Of a stretch of DNA of 28,048 nt, positions 16,444 to 24,437 are shown piece after piece. Positions within the stretch are counted from its first letter, which is position 1; each line of letters starts with the position of its first letter. The notes beneath the pieces were generated by a model. It was not told the origin of the DNA. It saw nothing but the letters and a program-made list of their open reading frames with translations, and did no database searches. Made by a program: the position numbers and the translations under genes. Source of the DNA: CANKHJ01 sp035556495 (GTDB lineage: Bacteria > Pseudomonadota > Alphaproteobacteria > Rhizobiales > Xanthobacteraceae). The stretch is taken from NCBI GenBank assembly GCA_035556495.1, contig DATMEW010000116.1, forward strand, positions 1 through 28,048, given 5' to 3'.

Positions 16444-16618
16444 TCCGCCGGCCCCGCCAACGCACGGTCGCGGAGGCGAATTCGATCGAATCGTCTGCTT
16501 TTGGCAGCGGGGCGGATTAACCGAATCTGGACGGGCCCCTGATAGCCTGGATCGAGACGGTCCTGCCGGGTCCCCGTTCATGCACGGAGGCTGCGGGTGA
16601 AGTGTCGGGTGATCCGGA

Positions 16619-18478
16619 ATGCAGACAGGCGAAAATCACAGCGGAGCGCGGCGCATTCTCGGCCGCGTGATCACTTTGAGCGGATCGCGCGCCGGCGTCG
16701 CCCTGACGGACATTTCCCGCGCGGCCGACGAACAGTCCCACCCCACCGTCGGCAAATTCCTCGGCATTCTCAACGGCCAGATGCTGACCATCGGCATGAT
16801 CAGCGATGTCGCCGAATCCGAATTCGGCCAGGCCCATGGGGCGACGGCCCAGCTCGACCTGATCGGCGAGATCCGTCAGGGCCGGTTCCAGCGCGGCGTC
16901 GGCCAGTATCCCGGCATCGGCGATCCGGTCGGCATGCTTTCGGATCGGGAGCTGCGTCTCGCCTATGGCGCGTCCGAACAGGGCACCGCCGAAATCGGCA
17001 CGCTCCAGCAGGACCCGACCGTGCCGGCCTCGGTCCGCATCGACGATCTCATCAGCAAGCATTTCGCGCTGCTCGGCACCACCGGGGTCGGCAAATCGAA
17101 CGGCGTCACGATCATCCTGCGCCAGATTCTGGCGACGCGGCCGGATCTGCGGGTCTTCCTCATCGACCCTCACAACGAATATGCGCCCAGCTTCGGGGAT
17201 CGGGCCCAGGTGCTGAACCCGCGCAATCTGCGGCTGCCGTTCTGGCTGTTCAATTTCGACGAGACGCTCGATGTGATTTTCGGCGGCCGCGCCATGATCG
17301 ACGAGGAAGTCGAGGTGCTGGCGGAGGTCATCCCGCTCGCCAAAGGCGCCTATCTGCAATATCGCAACGCCGACCGTTCCATGATGAAGCGGCGGGACCC
17401 ACGGTCCGCCGGCTTCACCGTGGACACGCCGGTGCCGTATCGCATCGAAGACCTCATGACGCTGATCGACGAGCGCATGGGCCGGCTGGAGAACCGCTCC
17501 TCCCGCACCGTATTCAGCAAGCTGCTCGGCCGGCTCCAGACCGTGCGCAACGATCCGCGCTACAGCTTCATGTTCGACAATGCCAATCTCGGCGGCGACA
17601 CCATGGCGGAGGTCCTCTCGCAACTGTTCCGCCTGCCGGCCAACGGCAAGCCCATGACCATCATGCAGATGGCCGGCTTTCCCACCGAGGTGGTGAATGC
17701 GGTGGTCTCGGTGCTGGCGCGCATGGCGTTCGATTTCGGCCTGTGGAGCGAAGGGATTTCGCCGCAGCTCTTCGTCTGCGAGGAAGCCCATCGCTACGCG
17801 CCCGCCGACAAGACCGGCGGCTTCGAGCCGAGCGCCCGGGCCCTCGCGCGCATCGCCAAGGAAGGCCGCAAATACGGCGTCTATCTCGGACTCATCACCC
17901 AGCGTCCGGCTGAGATCGACCCGACCATCATCTCCCAGTGCAACACGCTGTTCGTGATGCGCATGTCCAACGAGCGCGACCAGGCGCTGATCCGCTCCGC
18001 CGTGGCGGACGCCGGCAACCTGCTGAAATTCGTTCCCTCACTGGGACCGCGAGAGGTCTTCGCCTTCGGCGCGGGCGTTGCCGTGCCGACGCGGCTGACC
18101 TTCTCCTATCTGCCGCCGGAGCTGAGGCCGAGCAGCGATGCCGGCGGCGCGACCCACGGCGGCATGACGCCAAGCCGGGAGCTGATCGGCTCGGTCATCG
18201 ACCGCTGGCGCAGCGCCACATCGTCCAACCAGCGGCCGGTCGCAACCATGGCCGAGGATATCTTCGATCTCGACGTGCCGAGCTACGAGCCGCCGCGCAC
18301 AGCCGGTCCCGGACCGGCCCAGGCGCCCGGCGGCGAGGCCTATCGCCGGGATCATGCTGCGCCCCCGCTGGCACCGGCGGCGCCACCGCCCGCCCCTCCC
18401 TTGCGATCCAGTATTCTGAAAAAGCCGCTCGATGCCGGCGGCACCTGGCCCGCCCCGACGCCGCCGCGCCGCTGGTGA
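16619..18478 (+). CDS. HerA-like hexameric ATPase (DUF87 family)
   Basis: This 619-residue protein has an N-terminal HAS-barrel-like region (about 10-140), Walker A GTTGVGKS at 153-160, Walker B LFVCEEAHRY at 384-393, and the sensor-like segments YGVYLGLITQRPAEID and ISQCNTLFVMRMSNERDQ of the HerA/FtsK superfamily. HerA proteins are ring-shaped DNA translocases or helicases; in archaea they work with NurA in DNA end resection. No NurA, SIR2 or other nuclease gene lies beside it, so neither repair nor defence can be assigned. The C-terminal 100 residues are Pro/Ala-rich and probably disordered. ATG 16619 is the first start after an in-frame stop at 16610-16612. It converges on yggS with 31 bases between. 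Confidence 0.87.
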   Translation: MQTGENHSGARRILGRVITLSGSRAGVALTDISRAADEQSHPTVGKFLGILNGQMLTIGMISDVAESEFGQAHGATAQLDLIGEIRQGRFQRGVGQYPGIGDPVGMLSDRELRLAYGASEQGTAEIGTLQQDPTVPASVRIDDLISKHFALLGTTGVGKSNGVTIILRQILATRPDLRVFLIDPHNEYAPSFGDRAQVLNPRNLRLPFWLFNFDETLDVIFGGRAMIDEEVEVLAEVIPLAKGAYLQYRNADRSMMKRRDPRSAGFTVDTPVPYRIEDLMTLIDERMGRLENRSSRTVFSKLLGRLQTVRNDPRYSFMFDNANLGGDTMAEVLSQLFRLPANGKPMTIMQMAGFPTEVVNAVVSVLARMAFDFGLWSEGISPQLFVCEEAHRYAPADKTGGFEPSARALARIAKEGRKYGVYLGLITQRPAEIDPTIISQCNTLFVMRMSNERDQALIRSAVADAGNLLKFVPSLGPREVFAFGAGVAVPTRLTFSYLPPELRPSSDAGGATHGGMTPSRELIGSVIDRWRSATSSNQRPVATMAEDIFDLDVPSYEPPRTAGPGPAQAPGGEAYRRDHAAPPLAPAAPPPAPPLRSSILKKPLDAGGTWPAPTPPRRW

Positions 18479-18509
18479 TTCCGCGGTCGCCCGCGTCGCG
18501 CGACGACGC

Positions 18510-19202
18510 TTAGTCCCGCGCCCCGAAAATCGCGCTGCCGACCCGGATGTGGGTCGCCCCGAAGGCGATGGCGGTCGCGAAATCCGCGCTCATGCCCATG
18601 GACAACAGACCAAGGCCATTGCGCGCCGCGATCTTGGCGGTGAGCGCGAAATGCGGCCCCGGCGCTTCACTCGCCGGGGGGATGCACATCAGACCGGCGA
18701 CAGCGAGGCCATGGTCGCGGCGGCAGGTTTCGAGAAAGAGGTCCGCCGCTTCCGGCAAGACGCCCGCCTTCTGCGCTTCGGCGCCGGTGTTGATCTGGAC
18801 AAAAAGCAGCGGCGCGCGCCCCTGCTTCTGGATTTCCCTGGCCAACGCCTCGCACAGGCTTTCACGATCCACGGAATGGATCGCGTCGAACAGGGCAACC
18901 GCTTCCTTCGCCTTGTTCGACTGGAGCGGCCCGATGAGATGCAGCTTGGTGTCTGGATACCGCTCTAGCAGCGGCGGCCATTTGGCCCGGGCTTCCTGAA
19001 CTCGGTTTTCCCCGAACACCCGCTGGCCGGCGTCCAGCACCGGCTCGATGGCCGGCGCTTCGAAGGTCTTGGAAACCGCCATCAATGTGACGGCGTCGGC
19101 CGGGCGGCTGGCGGCGGCGCAGGCGGCGGCAACCTCGCGCCGCACACCCGAAAGCCGCTCCACCGCCGCGCCCTGCGCCTGATTCTGCTGCGAAACCATC
19201 AT
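18510..19202 (-). CDS. yggS: PLP homeostasis protein (YggS/PROSC family)
   Basis: This 230-residue TIM-barrel protein of the alanine-racemase fold type III binds pyridoxal phosphate through K45 in LMAVSKTF. Other family motifs are FGENRVQEARAKW, LHLIGPLQSNKAKEA, SVDRESL, the QINTGAEAQKAG strand, LMCIPP, LGLLSMGMSADFATAI and THIRVGSAIFGARD, which binds the phosphate. It buffers free PLP and affects amino-acid balance; it has no known catalytic reaction. The start is one of two adjacent ATGs (19202 or 19199, MMVSQQ). It is convergent with the HerA-like gene and downstream of the PilZ gene on the same strand. Confidence 0.95.
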   Translation of the reverse strand: MMVSQQNQAQGAAVERLSGVRREVAAACAAASRPADAVTLMAVSKTFEAPAIEPVLDAGQRVFGENRVQEARAKWPPLLERYPDTKLHLIGPLQSNKAKEAVALFDAIHSVDRESLCEALAREIQKQGRAPLLFVQINTGAEAQKAGVLPEAADLFLETCRRDHGLAVAGLMCIPPASEAPGPHFALTAKIAARNGLGLLSMGMSADFATAIAFGATHIRVGSAIFGARD

Positions 19203-19270
19203 TCGAAAGCCCGTACGAAAGTCTGTATCATGCGGCCGGCGCATCGCCTGGCCGCTCCCGTGCGCAGGGC

Positions 19271-19313
19271 TATAGCGCTTTCAGGCGAAGCGGACACCGG
19301 CCCGCGCCAACGG
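19271..19313 (+). repeat. Partial RIME-like palindromic repeat, copy 1
   Basis: CTATAGCGCTTTCAGGCGAA begins at 19270 and is followed by GCGGACACCGGCCCGCG. It aligns with the left half of the repeat at 24306-24404 (shared AGCG, TTTC, GCGAAGCGG, ACCG, CGC). It occupies the gap between the ends of the PilZ and yggS genes. The right half (second palindrome) is missing. Confidence 0.6.
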
Positions 19314-19670
19314 TCAGCAATCGATCACGGAGACATCCGGCGCGACGGTAGCCACGCCCGGGTCGGCGCTTTCGGTGTCGAGCGCGCAGAATTCGACCCC
19401 GACCTGGTCCGACATCCGCCAGATCACGCGGCACCGGCGGCTGGCCTGGCCTTTGCGCGTCAGCAGCATGGTGAACTCCCCCGGCAGGGGCACGGTCGGC
19501 GGGACGGTCAAGCCGGCGCCGCCGAGCGAGATGTTGCGCAGCGCTCCGTTCTGCGCGGACCCGCCGAGGTCCAGCCACACCGGAAAAGCCACCACCCGAC
19601 GAACCGATTTGCGTCGTTCGACCTGCAAGGTTGTCCCCACTCCCGGCTGCGCCGCCATCAGATTTAACAT
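19314..19670 (-). CDS. Single-domain PilZ protein (candidate c-di-GMP receptor)
   Basis: This 118-residue protein consists of little more than a PilZ domain. The two c-di-GMP motifs are present: RRKSVRR at residues 19-25 (RxxxR type) and NISLGG at 46-51 ((D/N)xSxxG). The strand CRVIWRMSDQVGVEF then completes the barrel. Binding of c-di-GMP is inferred from these motifs. Such single-domain proteins act by docking to other proteins, and no partner is encoded nearby. ATG 19670 (MLNLMAAQ) or ATG 19658 (MAAQPG) may be the start; the open frame upstream of 19670 runs through repeat DNA and is not protein-like. It is divergent from leuS. Confidence 0.85.
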   Translation of the reverse strand: MLNLMAAQPGVGTTLQVERRKSVRRVVAFPVWLDLGGSAQNGALRNISLGGAGLTVPPTVPLPGEFTMLLTRKGQASRRCRVIWRMSDQVGVEFCALDTESADPGVATVAPDVSVIDC

Positions 19671-19762
19671 GATATTATTGGGATGGTTAGGGAATGGTTG
19701 ATCATCGCGGCGCAGGACGCGGCCGGCCCGGCCGAGATTGACCCTTCCCGCGCTTTCGTGGC

Positions 19763-19800
19763 CTATAGCGTTCGCGCGAAGCGGCCCCCGCTTCGCCTGA
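19763..19800 (+). repeat. Partial RIME-like palindromic repeat, copy 2
   Basis: CTATAGCGTTCGCGCGAAGC opens a second copy of the left half. It contains a perfect hairpin, CGAAGCGG (19777-19784) with CCGCTTCG (19788-19795... approximate to one base) around a CCC loop. It lies in the 247-base gap between the divergent PilZ and leuS genes. The right half of the element is not recognisable. Nothing else identifiable is seen in that gap. Confidence 0.6.
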
Positions 19801-19917
19801 ATATGCGCCGAAATGGCAAGGCCAAAGCCCGGCTCGACCTGGCCGCAGCCCGAGGGCTCAAGTCGGCCGCCCGGCCAGCCCGGCCTTCGGCGCCTTACTG
19901 GAAGACCCCGTTTCGCG

Positions 19918-22551
19918 ATGGCCATCGACCGTTACAATCCCCACGAAGCCGAACTTCATTGGCAGCAGGTCTGGGACCGGCAGCAGGTTTTCGCCACCGC
20001 GAACGACGATCCGCGCCCGAAATACTACGTGCTGGAGATGTTCCCGTATCCGTCCGGGCGCATCCATATGGGCCATGTCCGCAACTACGCCATGGGCGAC
20101 GTGGTCGCGCGTTACAAGCGCGCCAAGGGCTTCAAGGTGCTGCATCCCATGGGCTGGGACGCCTTCGGCATGCCGGCCGAGAATGCCGCCATGGAGCGCA
20201 AGGTCCATCCGCGCGACTGGACCTATCAGAACATCGCCACCATGCGCGGGCAGCTCAAGTCCATGGGCCTGTCGCTCGACTGGGCGCGCGAGATCGCGAC
20301 CTGCGACCCGAAATACTACAAGCACCAGCAACGCATGTTCCTGGATTTCCTCAGCGCCGGCCTCGTCGAGCGCAAGCAGTCGAAGGTGAACTGGGACCCG
20401 GTCGACAACACCGTGCTGGCCAACGAGCAGGTGATCGACGGGCGCGGCTGGCGTTCCGGCGCGCTGGTCGAGCAGCGCGAGCTGACCCAGTGGTTCCTGA
20501 AGATCACGGATTATGCGGAAGAGCTGCTGACCGCCCTCGACACCCTCGACCGCTGGCCGGAGAAGGTGCGGCTGATGCAGCGCAACTGGATCGGCCGCTC
20601 CGAGGGGCTGCTGGTGCGCTTCGCGCTGGACACCGCCACGACACCAGCCGGCGAGAGCGAGCTGGAGATCTTCACGACGCGGCCGGACACGCTGTTCGGC
20701 GCGAAGTTCATGGCGATCTCGCCGGATCATCCGCTGGCCCGCGCCGCCGCCGCGCGCGATCCCAAGCTCGCCACCTTTGTCGAGGAGTGCAAGAAGACCG
20801 GCACCTCGCAGGAGGCCATCGACACCGCCGAGAAACTCGGCTTCGACACCGGCATCCGCGCCGTGCATCCGTTCGATGCAGGATGGCAGCTCCCGGTCTA
20901 TGTCGCCAATTTCATCCTGATGGATTACGGCACCGGCGCGATCTTCGGCTGTCCGGCACACGACCAGCGCGACCTCGACTTCGCCAACAAATACGGTCTC
21001 GGCAACACGCCGGTGGTCGCGCCCGCCGGCAGCGATCCGGCTTCTTTCACGGTGACCGACACCGCTTATGACGGCGACGGCCGGCTCATCAATTCACGCT
21101 TCCTCGATGGCCTGACCATCGCGGAAGCCAAGGAAGACGTTGCGAAGCGGCTCGAAGCGGAACAGCGCGGCAACCGTCCGGTCGGGACGCGGCAGGTGAA
21201 CTATCGCCTGCGCGACTGGGGCATCTCGCGCCAGCGCTACTGGGGCTGCCCAATTCCCATCATCCATTGCGAAAGCTGTGGTGTCGTGCCGGTGCGCGCC
21301 GCCGACCTGCCGGTGGAACTGCCGGCGGATGTCTCCTTCGACAAGCCGGGCAATCCGCTCGAACGCCATCCCACATGGAAACATGCGGACTGTCCGCAAT
21401 GCGGCAAGCCGGCGCGGCGCGAGACCGACACCATGGACACCTTCGTGGATTCGTCCTGGTATTTCGCCCGCTTCACCGATCCCTGGATCGAGACCGCGCC
21501 GACCGACCGCGCCCAGGTCGATGGCTGGCTGCCGGTGGACCAGTATATCGGCGGCATCGAACACGCGATCCTGCATCTGCTCTATTCGCGCTTCTTCACC
21601 CGCGCGATGCGCAAGACCGGCCATGCCGGCGTCGCCGAGCCTTTCGCCGGCCTGTTCACGCAAGGCATGGTGGTTCACGAGACCTATCGCCGCGCCGACG
21701 GTGCATGGGCCGCACCCGCCGAGGTGAAGATCGACATCGTTGATGGCAAGCGCGTCGCCGCGCTGCTCGACGGCGGCGCGCCGATCGCCATCGGCCCCAT
21801 CGAGAAGATGTCCAAGTCCAGGCGCAACACCGTGGACCCGGACGACATCATCGCCAGCTATGGCGCCGACACCGCGCGCTGGTTCATGCTGTCGGATTCG
21901 CCGCCCGAGCGCGACGTGACCTGGACCGAGACCGGCGTGCAGGGCGCGTGGCGCTTCACCCAGCGGCTATGGCGGCTGGTGCATGAAGCTGCCGAAGCCG
22001 GCAAGGCCGCGCCGTCATCGAAGCCGGCCGAGTTCGGCGCGCCCGCCCTCGCCGTCCGCAAGGCCGCCCATGGCGCGCTCGCCAAGGTATCGGAAGCGAT
22101 CGAGTCGCTGCATTTCAACGTCGCCGTGGCGCATATCTATGAATGCGCAAATGCGCTGGGCGAGGCCATCGGGACTATCGAAACGCCGGATCAGATCACG
22201 CCGGCCTTCGCCTATGCGCTGCGCGAGGCGGCCGAGATTCTCGTCCAGATGTTCCATCCGATGATGCCACATCTGGCCGAGCAATGCTGGGCGGCGCTGG
22301 GACACGACACACTGGTGTCGCAGCAGCCATGGCCCGCCATCGACGCGGACCTATTGGTGGAGCGCAGCATCACGCTGCCGGTGCAGATCAACGGCAAGAA
22401 GCGCGCGGACATCACCGTGCCGCGCGATGCCGACAAGGCCGATGTGGAAGCCGCCGTGCTCGCGCTGGACGCCGTCATCAAGGCGCTGGACGGCAAGCCG
22501 GCCAAGAAGGTCATCGTCGTCCCGCAAAGGATCGTCAATGTCGTGGCATGA
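19918..22551 (+). CDS. leuS: Leucyl-tRNA synthetase
   Basis: This 877-residue class I synthetase charges tRNA(Leu). The HIGH-type motif HMGH is at 50-53 within PYPSGRIHMGHVRNY. The CP1 editing domain is inserted (about 225-420), with the conserved TTRPDTLFGAKF and GTGAIFGCPAHDQRD, where the aspartate prevents hydrolysis of the cognate product. KMSKS is at 630-634, and a C-terminal anticodon-binding helical domain ends the protein. Two CxxC zinc motifs (CESCG and CPQCG, about residues 450-500) are intact. ATG 19918 (MAIDRYNPHEAE) matches the family; the open frame upstream is repeat-bearing intergenic DNA. Its last 14 bases overlap the lptE start. Confidence 0.97.
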   Translation: MAIDRYNPHEAELHWQQVWDRQQVFATANDDPRPKYYVLEMFPYPSGRIHMGHVRNYAMGDVVARYKRAKGFKVLHPMGWDAFGMPAENAAMERKVHPRDWTYQNIATMRGQLKSMGLSLDWAREIATCDPKYYKHQQRMFLDFLSAGLVERKQSKVNWDPVDNTVLANEQVIDGRGWRSGALVEQRELTQWFLKITDYAEELLTALDTLDRWPEKVRLMQRNWIGRSEGLLVRFALDTATTPAGESELEIFTTRPDTLFGAKFMAISPDHPLARAAAARDPKLATFVEECKKTGTSQEAIDTAEKLGFDTGIRAVHPFDAGWQLPVYVANFILMDYGTGAIFGCPAHDQRDLDFANKYGLGNTPVVAPAGSDPASFTVTDTAYDGDGRLINSRFLDGLTIAEAKEDVAKRLEAEQRGNRPVGTRQVNYRLRDWGISRQRYWGCPIPIIHCESCGVVPVRAADLPVELPADVSFDKPGNPLERHPTWKHADCPQCGKPARRETDTMDTFVDSSWYFARFTDPWIETAPTDRAQVDGWLPVDQYIGGIEHAILHLLYSRFFTRAMRKTGHAGVAEPFAGLFTQGMVVHETYRRADGAWAAPAEVKIDIVDGKRVAALLDGGAPIAIGPIEKMSKSRRNTVDPDDIIASYGADTARWFMLSDSPPERDVTWTETGVQGAWRFTQRLWRLVHEAAEAGKAAPSSKPAEFGAPALAVRKAAHGALAKVSEAIESLHFNVAVAHIYECANALGEAIGTIETPDQITPAFAYALREAAEILVQMFHPMMPHLAEQCWAALGHDTLVSQQPWPAIDADLLVERSITLPVQINGKKRADITVPRDADKADVEAAVLALDAVIKALDGKPAKKVIVVPQRIVNVVA

Positions 22552-23137
22552 AGCAGGCGTGCGAACGTCCCTCCAAGCAGCAGCGCGGCCCCGCCGCGCC
22601 GGTACAGCCTTGCGCCTGACGGCCGCCCTCGGCCTCGCGGCGCTGACCGCCGGCTGCTTCCAGCCGCTCTATGGCGAACGCAGCGTCGGCGCCGGACCGT
22701 CGGTGGTCACCGCCATGCGCGGCGTCGATGTCGCGCATATCGATGCGCCGAACGGCTCGCCCGAAGCGCGGCTCGCCGTCGAGGTGCGGGACCAGCTCCT
22801 GTTCGGCCTCACCGGCGGCGCCGCCGCAGGACCGCAGACCCACCGCCTGCGCATCCGCCTCACCTCGAGCAACGCCGCGGTGATCGTCGATCCCGTGACC
22901 GGCCGCACCGACGTCGGCAACTACCGCCTGACGGCGACTTACGACCTCGTGGATATTTCGATCAGCAAACAGGTCTTGCAGGCCAGCGCAACGACGCAGG
23001 TGTCCTTCGACATTCCCGGCCAGCAGCAACGCTTCGCGCGCCAGCGCGGCCAGCGCGACGCCGAGAACCGCGCCGCCAAGGTGATCGCGGAAGATATCCG
23101 CGCCCGCGTCGCCGCCTTTTTCATCTCGGGAACGTGA
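22538..23137 (+). CDS. lptE: LPS-assembly lipoprotein LptE
   Basis: This 199-residue protein has an N-terminal signal with lipobox LTAGC, C40 being the lipidation site, then FQPLYGERS, the typical LptE start after the cysteine. The remaining domain has the strands of the family (THRLRIRLTSSNA, GNYRLTATYDLVD) and the basic helix RQRGQRDAENRAAKVIAEDIRARVAAFF. LptE plugs the LptD barrel that inserts lipopolysaccharide in the outer membrane. ATG 22538 overlaps the end of leuS by 14 bases, so translational coupling is likely. Sequence identity in this family is low, so the gene order leuS-lptE-holA, which is conserved in proteobacteria, adds much to the assignment. Confidence 0.92.
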   Translation: MSWHEAGVRTSLQAAARPRRAGTALRLTAALGLAALTAGCFQPLYGERSVGAGPSVVTAMRGVDVAHIDAPNGSPEARLAVEVRDQLLFGLTGGAAAGPQTHRLRIRLTSSNAAVIVDPVTGRTDVGNYRLTATYDLVDISISKQVLQASATTQVSFDIPGQQQRFARQRGQRDAENRAAKVIAEDIRARVAAFFISGT

Positions 23138-23194
23138 GCCGGCGCATCGCGACCGGATCACGACCCTTACCGGCGTCAAGCTGACGGGAAGACC

Positions 23195-24223
23195 GTGACT
23201 GCGATCAAGGCGTCCGATGTCGATCGTTTCGTCGCCCGGCCGGACCCGGCCAGGCCCGTCGTCCTGATCTATGGTCCCGATGCCGGTCTCGTGCGCGAGC
23301 GCGCGGAAAAGCTTGCGCATGCCTCTGTCGATGACCCGGCCGATCCTTTCGCACTGTCACGCCTCGAAGGCGACGAGATTGCCGCAACGCCGATGCGCCT
23401 CGTCGAGGAAGCCAGTTCGGTGCCGATGTTCGGCGGCCGACGCGCCATCCGCGTGCGGCCGACGTCGCGCAACATCGCCGGCGCGGTCGAGGCCGTGTTG
23501 AAGGTCGCGCTGCACGACTGCCGCGTGATCATCGAAGCCGGCGACCTTCGAAAGAACGCCCCGCTGCGCGCCCTGTGCGAGAAGGCCGCCAACGCCGCCG
23601 CCCTGCCCTGCTATGCCGACAATGACCGCGACATCGGCCGGCTGATCGACGACGAGATGCGCGAGGCCGGCCTCACCATCGCGCCGGAGGCCCGCGCCGC
23701 GCTGCTGCCGCTGCTCGGCGGCGATCGGTCGGCGACCCGCAACGAGGTGCAGAAGCTCGCTCTCTATGCGAGAGACAAAGGCAGCGTCACGCTGGACGAT
23801 GTCGCCGCGGTGGTGGCGGATGCCTCGGCGCTGGCGCTCGATGCGTTGATCGATGCCGCTTTCGCAGGCCGCACGGGCGATGTGGAAACCCTTCTCGCCA
23901 AAGCCGCATTAGCCGGCCTGACGCCCGGCAGCATCATGTTCGCCGCCCAGCGGCAGGTCGCGATCCTGCACAAGACCCGGCTTGTGATCGAAGCCGGCAA
24001 ACCGCTCGGGGCCGCGCTCGATTCGATGATCCCGCCCGTGCATTTCAGCCGCAAGGCGCTGGTCGAAGCCGCGTTGAAGGCGTGGACTGCGGCGCGGCTC
24101 GGGCGCGCGATGACCCAGCTTGCGGAAGCCGCCTTTGACGTCCGCCGGCAGTCGTCGCTGGCCGACACGCTCGCCCAACGCGCCATGCTGTCCATCGCTG
24201 TGAATGCCCGCCTGCGTAGCTGA
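23195..24223 (+). CDS. holA: DNA polymerase III delta subunit
   Basis: This 342-residue protein is the delta wrench of the clamp loader, which opens the beta sliding clamp. The N-terminal AAA+-like domain has PVVLIYGPDAGLVRERAEKL (no functional Walker A, as expected for delta), and the clamp-binding helix region is followed by VPMFGGRRAIRVRP. Domain II has LPLLGGDRSATRNEVQKLALYA, and a C-terminal collar domain follows (about 210-342). The start is GTG 23195, preceded by the purine-rich ACGGGAAGA; there is no suitable ATG nearby. It is the last gene of the leuS-lptE-holA run and is convergent with parB. Confidence 0.94.
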   Translation: MTAIKASDVDRFVARPDPARPVVLIYGPDAGLVRERAEKLAHASVDDPADPFALSRLEGDEIAATPMRLVEEASSVPMFGGRRAIRVRPTSRNIAGAVEAVLKVALHDCRVIIEAGDLRKNAPLRALCEKAANAAALPCYADNDRDIGRLIDDEMREAGLTIAPEARAALLPLLGGDRSATRNEVQKLALYARDKGSVTLDDVAAVVADASALALDALIDAAFAGRTGDVETLLAKAALAGLTPGSIMFAAQRQVAILHKTRLVIEAGKPLGAALDSMIPPVHFSRKALVEAALKAWTAARLGRAMTQLAEAAFDVRRQSSLADTLAQRAMLSIAVNARLRS

Positions 24224-24232
24224 GCAATGCAA

Positions 24233-24264
24233 CATCATCCGCAGGGACAAACCGTCCGATGATG
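24233..24264 (+). other. Bulged hairpin just after holA
   Basis: CATCATC (24233-24239) pairs with GATGATG (24258-24264), and inside it GGAC (24245-24248) pairs with GTCC (24254-24257) around loop AAACC, with five unpaired bases on the left. It lies ten bases past the holA stop. No T run follows, so it is a possible rho-dependent or 3'-end-stabilising structure rather than a standard terminator. Confidence 0.4.
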
Positions 24265-24305
24265 GACGAAGCGCAACGTGCTGATTTCATACCGGCAGCA
24301 CACCA

Positions 24306-24404
24306 GAGCGTTTTCGCGCGAAGCGGGGACCGCTGCGTGCAAGAAACCGCTTCAGAATAAAAACATGGAGCTGTGGCTTCGATGCCATCAGAGCCAAAAT
24401 GCTC
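24306..24404 (+). repeat. Complete RIME-like palindromic repeat, copy 3
   Basis: The element is about 99 bases and has imperfect terminal inverted repeats, GAGCGTTTT (24306-24314) and AAAATGCTC (24396-24404). The left half holds the CGAAGCGG...CCGCTGCG hairpin shared with the copies at 19271 and 19763. The right half holds a second palindrome, GGCTTCGAT-GCC-ATCAGAGCC. This two-palindrome layout resembles the rhizobial RIME family of intergenic elements (family knowledge, not checked by alignment). It lies between the convergent holA and parB genes. Confidence 0.7.
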
Positions 24405-24426
24405 CGGGCCTCGTGAGCGCCGGAGC
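24396..24426 (-). terminator. Probable terminator of the mnmG-rsmG-parA-parB operon
   Basis: On the minus strand GCTCCGG (plus 24426-24420), a 12-base loop and CCGGAGC (plus 24407-24401) form a perfect seven-base-pair stem followed by ATTTTGG. It starts 12 bases after the parB stop. The T run and one arm are part of the end of the palindromic repeat. Confidence 0.6.
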
Positions 24427-24437
24427 AATGCGAGCCG

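Noticed and set aside
16517..16522. TTAACC before the HerA-like gene as a CtrA half site.
   Set aside because: No second TTAA at N7 on either side, so only a half motif.
19970..22500. Other long frames inside leuS on both strands.
   Set aside because: Shadows of leuS, which has all class I synthetase motifs in one frame.
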